Shown one piece after another: positions 1-6,082 of a stretch of 8,548 nucleotides of DNA. Made by a program: the position numbers and the translations under genes. The stretch's first letter is position 1. Each line of letters opens with the position of its first letter. The notes beneath the pieces are model-generated. The model was not told the origin of the DNA and ran no database searches. It was given only the letters and a program-made list of their open reading frames with translations. Source of the DNA: Bacteroidota bacterium (lineage in GTDB: Bacteria; Bacteroidota; Bacteroidia; Bacteroidales; GCA-2748055); assembly GCA_030592605.1 (NCBI GenBank), contig JAUVIT010000052.1, positions 1 to 8,548 of the forward strand, written 5' to 3'.

Positions 1-516
1 AATATTATCGATGGGCTGCCCAAGCAATTTGGCATCCACATCATTTCCAAGCTTCTCAGCCAGGTTTTCGTTGATACTGGATTCTGCAGAAAACTTCTCA
101 GCAAGAATAGAGGAGCCTGCAGATTCGGTATCAGAAGCAGATTCGGTATCAGAAGCAGGTTCGGCCTTAGCTGTTGAGGCTGGCTTAGATTCTGGTTCAG
201 GTTCAGACTCTGGTTCAGGTTCAGGCTCTGGCTCAGTCACAGCAATAGGTTCTGCTATGGGCTCCGGCTTTGGATCCATTTCAACGGAAGGAGCGGTCTC
301 AGTGCCGGATATTTCCTGCGCCGGTTTTTCACTTACAATTTCATGGAGACGGTCCGCTTTGATCATGGTCAGGATCTCGTAGACATTCCTTAATTTTGAC
401 AGTGCCAGGTCCAGTTCTATGGCCGAAGCTTCCTTAGAATTCCGAAGGTTCCCCACCAATTTTTCGATATCTTGTATATCTTTAGTCAGGATTTCAATGG
501 TGTATTTTATCTCCAT
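1..516 (-). CDS. Unrecognised protein with helical N-terminus and Pro/Glu/Ser-rich linker (5' part only)
   Basis: I do not recognise the family. The gene starts at the ATG at 516 and runs off the left edge in an open frame, giving 172 residues so far. Residues 1-60 are charged and hydrophobic with a helical, possibly coiled-coil, pattern (MEIKYTIEIL...). Residues 82-111 are a low-complexity linker of alternating Glu-Pro, and residues 121-132 are the hexapeptide ASDTES repeated exactly twice. After about residue 135 the composition returns to normal (ILAEKFSAESSINENLAEKL), so a folded C-terminal segment probably continues beyond the window. There is no signal peptide or membrane segment, so it is probably cytoplasmic. 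It is divergent from tdk across a 66-nt gap holding a candidate promoter for this gene. The linker composition resembles TonB-type spacers, but no TonB domain is visible. The reading frame is supported by the start position, the promoter and the sensible composition of both flanks. Confidence 0.75.
   Translation of the reverse strand, partial: MEIKYTIEILTKDIQDIEKLVGNLRNSKEASAIELDLALSKLRNVYEILTMIKADRLHEIVSEKPAQEISGTETAPSVEMDPKPEPIAEPIAVTEPEPEPEPESEPEPESKPASTAKAEPASDTESASDTESAGSSILAEKFSAESSINENLAEKLGNDVDAKLLGQPIDNI
121..156. repeat. 18-bp perfect tandem duplication
   Basis: The 18-bp unit agattcggtatcagaagc occurs twice head to tail (121-138 and 139-156), followed by a degenerate start of a third copy (aggttcgg). 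On the minus strand it encodes ASDTES twice within the linker of the left-edge gene. The length is a multiple of three, so gain or loss of a unit would keep the frame. Confidence 0.9.
184..273. repeat. Low-complexity hexamer-like repeat coding for a Glu-Pro linker
   Basis: Imperfect 6-nt units of the type ggttca/ggctct are repeated through this stretch. Read on the minus strand they give alternating Glu-Pro with Ser at intervals (residues 82-111 of the left-edge protein). On the plus strand the same bases give a meaningless Gly-Ser repeat, which explains a spurious open frame there. Confidence 0.8.
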
Positions 517-540
517 GATTTTTTGTGATTATTATAGAGG

Positions 541-555
541 GCCAATACAAAACTA
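541..555 (-). promoter_or_regulatory. Candidate Bacteroidota -7 element for the left-edge gene
   Basis: On the minus strand TAGTTTTG (555 to 548) matches the Bacteroidota -7 consensus TAnnTTTG. It would start transcription near 541, leaving a leader of about 25 nt before the ATG at 516. No clear TTTG -33 element is found at the expected 19-21 nt upstream, so the call is tentative. For the divergent tdk no good plus-strand match is seen in this gap; the nearest, TAATCTTG at 571-578, has one mismatch and is too close to the start codon. Confidence 0.4.
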
Positions 556-582
556 ACGATAATCTTCATATAATCTTGTATC

Positions 583-1164
583 ATGTTTCTTGAAAATACG
601 ACAGGTAGATCCAGCGGACAAGGTTGGATCGAGGTCATCTGCGGATCGATGTTTTCGGGAAAAACCGAGGAGCTGATCCGGCGCCTCAAAAGGGCCAGGA
701 TCGCCAAGCAACAGATTGAGATCTTTAAACCCCGCATTGAGGTAAGGTATTCTGTGGAAGAGGTGGTTTCACATGATGAGAATGCCATACACAGTACTCC
801 TGTAGATTCATCTGCCAATATACGTCTTCTGGCCAGTGGAGTGGAGGTGGTGGGGATCGATGAGGCACAGTTTTTTGATGATGGCCTGGTCGAGGTTTGT
901 AACCAGCTTGCAAATAGTGGGATAAGGGTTATTGTTGCAGGTTTGGACATGGATTACAAAGGTGTTCCCTTTGGACCCATACCAGGTTTATTGGCCATTG
1001 CAGAATATGTAACCAAGGTACATGCCATCTGTGTCAGATGTGGCAACCTGGCCAACTACACTCACCGCTTGTCGGACGATGATAAACTGATTGTTCTGGG
1101 AGAGACTGATATTTATGAACCCCTTTGCAGGATCTGTTATGCAAAGGATAATTCGGGAAGATAG
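583..1164 (+). CDS. tdk: Thymidine kinase (type II)
   Basis: Cytoplasmic salvage enzyme that phosphorylates thymidine to dTMP with ATP. At 193 residues it has the usual length for the bacterial/TK1-like type II family. Visible features are the P-loop GSMFSGKT (residues 21-28), the Walker B-type DEAQFF (93-98), the GLDMDYKG segment (120-127), and four cysteines forming a structural zinc site: C150 and C153 (AICVRC) and C182 and C185 (LCRIC). The substrate-binding lasso with ETDIYEP lies at 174-180. The start at 583 leaves a short N-terminal extension before the [12 protein letters not shown] core, as in other Bacteroidota homologues known to me. It is the first gene of a plus-strand run, with its stop 6 nt before the MurF-Alr start. 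No Shine-Dalgarno sequence is seen, which is normal for this phylum. All catalytic and zinc motifs are intact, so it is very probably functional. Confidence 0.97.
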   Translation: MFLENTTGRSSGQGWIEVICGSMFSGKTEELIRRLKRARIAKQQIEIFKPRIEVRYSVEEVVSHDENAIHSTPVDSSANIRLLASGVEVVGIDEAQFFDDGLVEVCNQLANSGIRVIVAGLDMDYKGVPFGPIPGLLAIAEYVTKVHAICVRCGNLANYTHRLSDDDKLIVLGETDIYEPLCRICYAKDNSGR

Positions 1165-1170
1165 CGCTTC

Positions 1171-3627
1171 ATGAAACCTGAATGGACATTAGAAAAATTG
1201 GGTTCGCTTCTCAATGGAAAGGTATATGGAAAAAAAGATCTTCCTGTTACCAGTCTCTCCATCGACAGCCGGACCCTTACTCCTTCGTGTGACACACTTT
1301 TTGTGGCGCTGACCGGAGAACAGCACGACGGACACAATTACATAGCAGAGCTTTACAAGCGGGGGATTCGTGCCTTCCTGGTATCCACTCTTCCCGATTA
1401 CAGGGTCTTTCCCGAAGCCGGATTTTGTCAGGTCGACAATACCCTTGCTGGTTTACAGAAGATCGCGTCAGCCATGCGACAGCTCTTTGATGGAGAGGTA
1501 TTGGCCATTACCGGTAGTAATGGAAAGACGATAGTGAAAGAGTGGATCCATCAATGCCTGGGCGAAACAATGCGAATCCACAGGAGTCCAAAAAGTTATA
1601 ACAGCCAGGTAGGTGTTCCGCTTTCGGTATGGGGTCTCAACCCTGAACATCAACTGGCCCTTATTGAAGCCGGGATATCCCGCCCGGGTGAAATGGAAAA
1701 ATTACAGCAGGTGATTCAGCCTGATACAGGGATCTTCACACATCTGGGAACAGCGCACCAGGAGCATTTTGAAAGCATGGAAGTGAAGCTCAAAGAGAAG
1801 CTCAAACTGTTTCGTGGGTGTCAAAAGGTGATTTACAGGGCTGATGTCCATGTTGGGTCCAGACAGCTTTGCTCTTACCTGGAAGATCTTCAGACTGAAA
1901 TTGTGGACTGGAGCATGGAGGGTGAGGCCAGGTATAAATACAGAGAGATTGGGCGAACATCTTCACAAACCTCCATGGAGGTCACCCTGAATTCCAACAA
2001 TATTAACTTCATACTGCCTTTCTCCGATGATGCCTCTGTGGAAAACGCATTGCATGTATTTACCTATTGCCTGGAGAAGGGATTTCCCGTGGAGTTTGTA
2101 AAACAGCAGATAGAAAAGCTGGAGCCGGTCTCTATGCGCCTGGAGATACTAAAGGGGATCATGGGCAGCACCTTGATCAATGATACCTATAATTCAGATA
2201 CAGGTGGAGTACTTGCTGCCCTTGATTTGATGGCTCAGCAAGACACCCTTTCAGGAAGAGTGGTTATTCTCTCTGATCTGCTGCAAAGTGGAATGGAGGA
2301 CCGGGTACTGTATTCCGAAATTGCTGCCCTTCTCAAAGGTAAAAAGCTTGATCTGTTTATTGGAATCGGTCCGGCACTGTCGGAGCAAAGGGCGCTTTTC
2401 CCGAGTTCATCCCTTTTCTACAGAGACACCGAAGCCTTCCTGAAACGAATGGACCGAACCCTGTTTCATGAGAAAATAATACTACTCAAGGGATCCCGGC
2501 TTTTTGGTTTTGAACGAATTGCACAAGAGCTGCAGCTTAAAACCCACCAGACGAGGCTTGAAACGGATCTGAATGCCATGGTGCACAATCTGAATCATTT
2601 CAGATCGCTGCTAAATGAAGGGGTGCATACTATGGTGATGGTAAAAGCTCTGTCCTATGGAAGCGGAAATATAGAGATTGCAAAGCTCTTGCAATATCAC
2701 CAGGCCGATTATCTGGCAGTTGCCTTTATTGATGAGGGTGTTGAGTTGCGAAAGGCAGGGATACACCTGCCCATTATGGTATTGAATCCCGATCCATCCG
2801 GGTTTGGCCCCATGCTTGATTACATGCTGGAGCCGGAAATCTATAACCTGAGAGGTGTGGAGGCACTTCAAAAAATCCTGCACAAAAGGGGGATCAGTGA
2901 TTTTCCGCTCCATGTGAAACTGGATACGGGGATGCACCGTCTTGGTTTTGATGAAAAGGACCTGGGGCAGCTAATTCCCCGGCTTCATGACCCCAGGTTC
3001 AGGGTGGTGTCGGTATTCAGTCACCTTGCTGCCTCTGGTGATCCCCACCAGGACCAGTTTACCAGGCAGCAGATTAGTCGCTTCGATCATATGTGCTCTC
3101 TGCTCTCGGAAGAGCTTGGGATATCATTCCGGAAGCATATTCTGAATTCTGCTGGTATAGAGCGCTTCCCGGAAGCACAGTACGATATAGTCAGACTGGG
3201 AATCGGGCTGCATGGTATTGGGAAAGATGCATCGCTGAAGGTGGTAAGCTCCTTTCTTACCACTGTTTCGCAGATCAGGACGCTTGCTGCCGGAGAGACG
3301 GTGGGGTATTTGAGAAGCGGTTTAACCTTGCAGCCTAGCTCCATTGCCACCATACCTGTTGGGTATGCTGATGGATTTCACCGGAGCCTGAGTAATGGTA
3401 AGGGCTTAGTATATGTGAATGGCCAGCCTGCTCCGACCATTGGCGAAATCTGTATGGATATGGCCATGATTGATGTGAGTGGCCTGGATGTCACAGAAGG
3501 GGATGAGGTGGAACTATTCGGAAAACAGCAAAGTGTTTCTGAACTGGCTAGGCAAGCGGGGACGATCCCGTACGAGATACTAACCTCCGTTCCCGAGCGG
3601 GTGAAAAGAGTATATTTGCAGGAGTAA
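1171..3627 (+). CDS. murF: Bifunctional UDP-MurNAc-tripeptide:D-Ala-D-Ala ligase / alanine racemase (MurF-Alr fusion)
   Basis: Two cytoplasmic peptidoglycan-precursor enzymes in one 818-residue chain, an arrangement known in Bacteroidota. The MurF half (about 1-455) adds D-Ala-D-Ala to UDP-MurNAc-tripeptide using ATP. It has the N-terminal substrate domain (DSRTLTPSCDTLFVALTGE), the P-loop TGSNGKT (114-120), KSYNSQVGVP (141-150), EAGISRPGEM (166-175), TAHQEHF (194-200) and NDTYNSD (337-343). The Alr half (about 460-818) is a PLP-dependent fold-type III racemase interconverting L- and D-alanine. By motif alignment, the PLP lysine is K492 (MVKALSYGSG), the second catalytic base is Y713 (ETVGYLRSG), and other active-site residues are R590 (TGMHRLGF), H618, R675, Y732 (GYADG), M762 (ICMDM) and Y801. 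Several canonical positions are altered: VKADAYGHG is VKALSYGSG, and the MurF AKGE motif reads EKLK, keeping K210 but changing Glu to K212. It starts 6 nt after tdk and ends 1 nt before the glycosyltransferase start. Confidence 0.96.
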   Translation: MKPEWTLEKLGSLLNGKVYGKKDLPVTSLSIDSRTLTPSCDTLFVALTGEQHDGHNYIAELYKRGIRAFLVSTLPDYRVFPEAGFCQVDNTLAGLQKIASAMRQLFDGEVLAITGSNGKTIVKEWIHQCLGETMRIHRSPKSYNSQVGVPLSVWGLNPEHQLALIEAGISRPGEMEKLQQVIQPDTGIFTHLGTAHQEHFESMEVKLKEKLKLFRGCQKVIYRADVHVGSRQLCSYLEDLQTEIVDWSMEGEARYKYREIGRTSSQTSMEVTLNSNNINFILPFSDDASVENALHVFTYCLEKGFPVEFVKQQIEKLEPVSMRLEILKGIMGSTLINDTYNSDTGGVLAALDLMAQQDTLSGRVVILSDLLQSGMEDRVLYSEIAALLKGKKLDLFIGIGPALSEQRALFPSSSLFYRDTEAFLKRMDRTLFHEKIILLKGSRLFGFERIAQELQLKTHQTRLETDLNAMVHNLNHFRSLLNEGVHTMVMVKALSYGSGNIEIAKLLQYHQADYLAVAFIDEGVELRKAGIHLPIMVLNPDPSGFGPMLDYMLEPEIYNLRGVEALQKILHKRGISDFPLHVKLDTGMHRLGFDEKDLGQLIPRLHDPRFRVVSVFSHLAASGDPHQDQFTRQQISRFDHMCSLLSEELGISFRKHILNSAGIERFPEAQYDIVRLGIGLHGIGKDASLKVVSSFLTTVSQIRTLAAGETVGYLRSGLTLQPSSIATIPVGYADGFHRSLSNGKGLVYVNGQPAPTIGEICMDMAMIDVSGLDVTEGDEVELFGKQQSVSELARQAGTIPYEILTSVPERVKRVYLQE

Positions 3628-3628
3628 G

Positions 3629-4402
3629 ATGAAGGTAAAAATCTCAGCTGTCATTATCACCTACAACGAGGAGCGAAATATCGGTCGCTGCCTGGGCTCA
3701 CTCTCGGGTGTGGTTGATGAAATTGTTGTGGTGGACAGCTATTCAAGCGACCGGACAGAGGAGATCTGCCATTCACACAATGCTGTGTTCATCAAGCACA
3801 AGTTTGCCGGGCATATTGAGCAAAAGAACTGGGCTATTTTGCAGGCCAGTTCACCTTACATTCTCTCCCTCGATGCCGATGAGGCCCTGTCTGAAGAACT
3901 AAAGGCTTCCATTCTCAAGGTCAAGGAGAATTGGACTTATGATGGCTACTATTTTAACAGGCTAACCTCTTACTGTGGAAAATGGATTCGTCATACCAGC
4001 TGGTATCCATCCAGGAAACTGAGGTTATGGGATTCAAGGCAGGGAAAATGGGGAGGAATTAATCCTCACGACAGATACCTCATGAACCGTGAAGTCAGGC
4101 TCAAGTTTTTAAAGGGAGACCTGCTGCACTATTCCTACTATTCTGTAAGCGAGCATCTGCTCCAGATTAATTCATTCTCCTCCATAATGGCCCGTTCCTA
4201 TTATGAACAGGGCAGGAGAGCCGGTTTTTTTAGCATGACCATACGCCCCTCCTGGCGTTTTCTTAAGGATTTCATTTTTCTGAGGGGCTTCAGGGATGGG
4301 TATTACGGTTACATAGTGAGCGTTAATTCGGCCCATGAGGTTTTCCTGAAATACCTGAAACTCAGGAATATTTACAGGCTAGAGAAAAAAGCACAGAAAT
4401 AG
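3629..4402 (+). CDS. Family 2 glycosyltransferase, WaaE-like (probable lipooligosaccharide core)
   Basis: Predicted GT-A fold, inverting glycosyltransferase that moves a sugar from a nucleotide-sugar donor to a glycan acceptor. The 257-residue length and layout resemble the WaaE/KdtX group that acts on the lipopolysaccharide core. Seen: the N-terminal strand and nucleotide-binding loop ISAVIITYNEERNIGRC (5-21), the donor-binding VVVDSYSSDRT (33-43), the metal-binding DXD as LDADE (81-85), and the group's C-terminal region with FLRGFRDGYYGYIVS (217-231) and FLKYLKL (239-245). No membrane anchor is evident, so it probably acts on the cytoplasmic face of the inner membrane. The ATG lies 1 nt after the MurF-Alr stop, and GCAGGAG just upstream, inside the end of that gene, could act as a Shine-Dalgarno, so coupled translation is likely. 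The exact sugar and acceptor cannot be told from sequence. The linkage to lipooligosaccharide is inferred from family resemblance. Confidence 0.88.
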   Translation: MKVKISAVIITYNEERNIGRCLGSLSGVVDEIVVVDSYSSDRTEEICHSHNAVFIKHKFAGHIEQKNWAILQASSPYILSLDADEALSEELKASILKVKENWTYDGYYFNRLTSYCGKWIRHTSWYPSRKLRLWDSRQGKWGGINPHDRYLMNREVRLKFLKGDLLHYSYYSVSEHLLQINSFSSIMARSYYEQGRRAGFFSMTIRPSWRFLKDFIFLRGFRDGYYGYIVSVNSAHEVFLKYLKLRNIYRLEKKAQK

Positions 4403-4428
4403 CCCATGTTTTAATTCCCATATTCCAG

Positions 4429-5307
4429 TTAATAATTTTCATAGGAGTGCTTCCAGCGCTTGTGTGACCACAACCAGTAGGCTGGCTCTTCTCTGATCAG
4501 ATCCTCAAGGATAGCTGCATGGCGGTTTGTGATTTCAAATGGCTTAAGACCTTCGGGGCTTTCACAGATTAATTCGGCCTCCATTTCATAACGACCTCTT
4601 TTCAACTTTCTGATCTTTAAAAAAACAACTGCGGCATCCAGTTTCCTTGCTAACTTTTCAGTTCCGAGGAACATGGGGGTGTCGCGTCCCATAAATTTGG
4701 TCCAGTACTGAATCTGATGATAGCGGGGGCGCTGATCGCCCAGGTTGAGAGTAAGGACCGGCGTGTTGCTCTTATGGTATTCGATCAGTTTCCTGGCAAT
4801 CTTGTCCATTGGAACGGTGATTACTCCAAATGTGTTTCTGTTCTTCTGCACCATCCTGTCGAAATACTTGTTGCGAAGGGGTTTGTAGATGGCTACCACA
4901 GGGTAATTGATGGCTAAACCAAGGGTGGACATATATTCCCAGTTCCCATAGTGCCCCAGAACTGCCATCACCTGCTTGCCCTTGCCGTAGAGTTCATTCA
5001 GCAGTTCAGGATTTTTGTAGGTTATTTTTTTTAGTGCTAAGGATTCAGAATAAAAATGGGATACAGCCGATTCCAGCATCAAATCACTGAGGTGATGAAA
5101 GAAAAGCTTAGCGATTCGCTTAATTTCAGATTTATCGTATTCCGGAAACGCTTTCTCAAGGTTCCTATATACCACCTTTTTCCGATAGCCCGCCACGTGG
5201 TACATAAGCAGGTAGAGGAGGTCCGAAAGCAGATAGAGAATTCGTTCGGGTAACAGATGGAGCAGCCAAACAAAGCTGTAGGCAAAGATATAAGCGATGA
5301 ACTTCAT
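4429..5307 (-). CDS. Lipid A biosynthesis acyltransferase, LpxL/HtrB family
   Basis: Inner-membrane lysophospholipid-type acyltransferase that adds a secondary acyl chain to lipid A during lipopolysaccharide synthesis. The 292 residues match the family. A hydrophobic N-terminal segment (about 3-36) serves as membrane anchor. The catalytic HX4E motif is H119-YGNW-E124 within LGHYGNWEYMS. Further family motifs are YKPLRN (141-146), LNLGDQRP (187-194) and the C-terminal PAYWLWSHKRWKH (275-287), which resembles the EEP..YLWxHRRWK block of LpxL/LpxM proteins. It lies 3 nt downstream of the Crp-type regulator gene on the same strand, so the two are very probably cotranscribed. It converges with the glycosyltransferase gene across 26 nt. 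Which acyl position or donor it uses (LpxL- or LpxM-type) cannot be decided here; a related ornithine-lipid or aminolipid acyltransferase is a less likely alternative. Confidence 0.93.
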   Translation of the reverse strand: MKFIAYIFAYSFVWLLHLLPERILYLLSDLLYLLMYHVAGYRKKVVYRNLEKAFPEYDKSEIKRIAKLFFHHLSDLMLESAVSHFYSESLALKKITYKNPELLNELYGKGKQVMAVLGHYGNWEYMSTLGLAINYPVVAIYKPLRNKYFDRMVQKNRNTFGVITVPMDKIARKLIEYHKSNTPVLTLNLGDQRPRYHQIQYWTKFMGRDTPMFLGTEKLARKLDAAVVFLKIRKLKRGRYEMEAELICESPEGLKPFEITNRHAAILEDLIREEPAYWLWSHKRWKHSYENY

Positions 5308-5310
5308 CCT

Positions 5311-6012
5311 TTAGCCCAGCTCACTGATGCGTTCCAGTTTGCTTAGGTCCAGGATCCTGATCTTCCGTCCATCGATGGAAATCACTCCCTCCTGTGCAAA
5401 AGTGGAAAGCGTCCTGATGGCATTGGAAGTGGTCATGTTGGAGAGATTGGCAACATCTTCACGGGAGAGGTATATCTTGATGGTCTTATTGTCATCCTCA
5501 TATCCGTAGGTATCTTTGAGGAAGATTAATGATTCGGCCAGGCGTCCCCTGATGTGCTTTTGAGTGAGTGTTACTGTACGGTCATGTGAGAATCCGAGTT
5601 CAGAGGCAAAGGACTGGATCACACTCATACTTAATTCGGCGTTGCTGCGCATCACCCTGAATACACTTTCTTTGTCAACGATGCACGATACGCAATCTTC
5701 AATGGCAACCGCAGTGGCTGTATGGTTCTCCTCAGCGAACAGTGCCCGGTATCCAATGAAACCAACCGGTTTGGCCATTCTAACAATTTGTTCTCTGCCT
5801 CCCACTCCTTCTTTAAAAATCTTTACCTTGCCTTCGGCCAGGATCATCAATCCCATGGGTTTATCCCCCTCCTTGAAAATGATCTCACCCTTCTTGTAGA
5901 ATGCGCAGGTATAATTCTGCTTAAGGAATTCTTTTTCTTTGAGAGTCAGTACCGTAAATACAGATTTCGGATTGTCTATACAGTCATCTGCATTAAAGTT
6001 CCTTTCCTGCAT
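5311..6012 (-). CDS. Crp/Fnr-family transcriptional regulator without canonical cAMP contacts
   Basis: A 233-residue DNA-binding regulator with the standard two-domain layout. The N-terminal cyclic-nucleotide-binding-like beta roll covers about 20-125 (KKGEIIFKEGDKPMGLMILAEGKVKIF), the dimer helix about 125-150, and the C-terminal winged helix-turn-helix about 155-222 (LSREDVANLSNMTTSNAIRTL). Aligned without gaps to E. coli CRP over FIGE..LF, the cAMP-contact Glu72 becomes Tyr88 and Arg82 becomes Thr98, so cAMP binding in the usual way is unlikely. The Fnr N-terminal Fe-S cysteine cluster is also absent; cysteines are C11, C36, C107 and C110, the last two forming CVSC. The recognition helix replaces CRP's Arg180/Glu181 by Thr195/Ser196 while keeping an Arg at 200, so the operator should differ from TGTGA. 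It has its own candidate promoter after nadE and lies directly upstream of lpxL. Signal and targets are unknown. Confidence 0.92.
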   Translation of the reverse strand: MQERNFNADDCIDNPKSVFTVLTLKEKEFLKQNYTCAFYKKGEIIFKEGDKPMGLMILAEGKVKIFKEGVGGREQIVRMAKPVGFIGYRALFAEENHTATAVAIEDCVSCIVDKESVFRVMRSNAELSMSVIQSFASELGFSHDRTVTLTQKHIRGRLAESLIFLKDTYGYEDDNKTIKIYLSREDVANLSNMTTSNAIRTLSTFAQEGVISIDGRKIRILDLSKLERISELG

Positions 6013-6045
6013 CGTAATTTTCTGTTTTGATCTTCTTATGTTGAA

Positions 6046-6060
6046 TAACAGACAAAATTA
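6046..6060 (-). promoter_or_regulatory. Candidate promoter (-7 element) for the Crp-type regulator and lpxL
   Basis: In the 70-nt gap between nadE and the regulator, the minus strand carries TAATTTTG (6060 to 6053), a full match to TAnnTTTG. Initiation would fall near 6046, giving a leader of about 33 nt. No convincing -33 TTTG is present. A short interrupted dyad, TTAT-N5-ATAA (6036-6048), overlaps the predicted start site and could be an operator, but its arms are only 4 bp in an AT-rich region. The promoter would let the regulator and lpxL be transcribed separately from the barrel protein and nadE. Confidence 0.5.
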
Positions 6061-6082
6061 GAAAAAATTATCGATTTTCCCT

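Noticed and set aside
11..382. Plus-strand open frame rich in Ser-Gly repeats
   Set aside because: It is the antisense reading of the Glu-Pro linker of the minus-strand gene (516 to 1), whose frame has a natural composition and a promoter; the Ser-Gly run is a by-product of the hexamer repeat.
571..578. TAATCTTG as a plus-strand -7 element for tdk
   Set aside because: It has one mismatch to TAnnTTTG and would place the transcription start within the first codons of tdk.
507..950. Minus-strand open frame opposite tdk
   Set aside because: It overlaps the clear thymidine kinase coding sequence with intact motifs; its translation is Cys/Ser-rich with no recognisable domain.
2611..3353. Open frames on both strands inside the Alr half of the fusion
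   Set aside because: They are shadows of a well-conserved racemase domain; none has a plausible start context or domain.
5564..6030. Two plus-strand open frames opposite the Crp-type gene
   Set aside because: They are antisense to a regulator with complete sensor and HTH domains; the translations show no domain or signal peptide.
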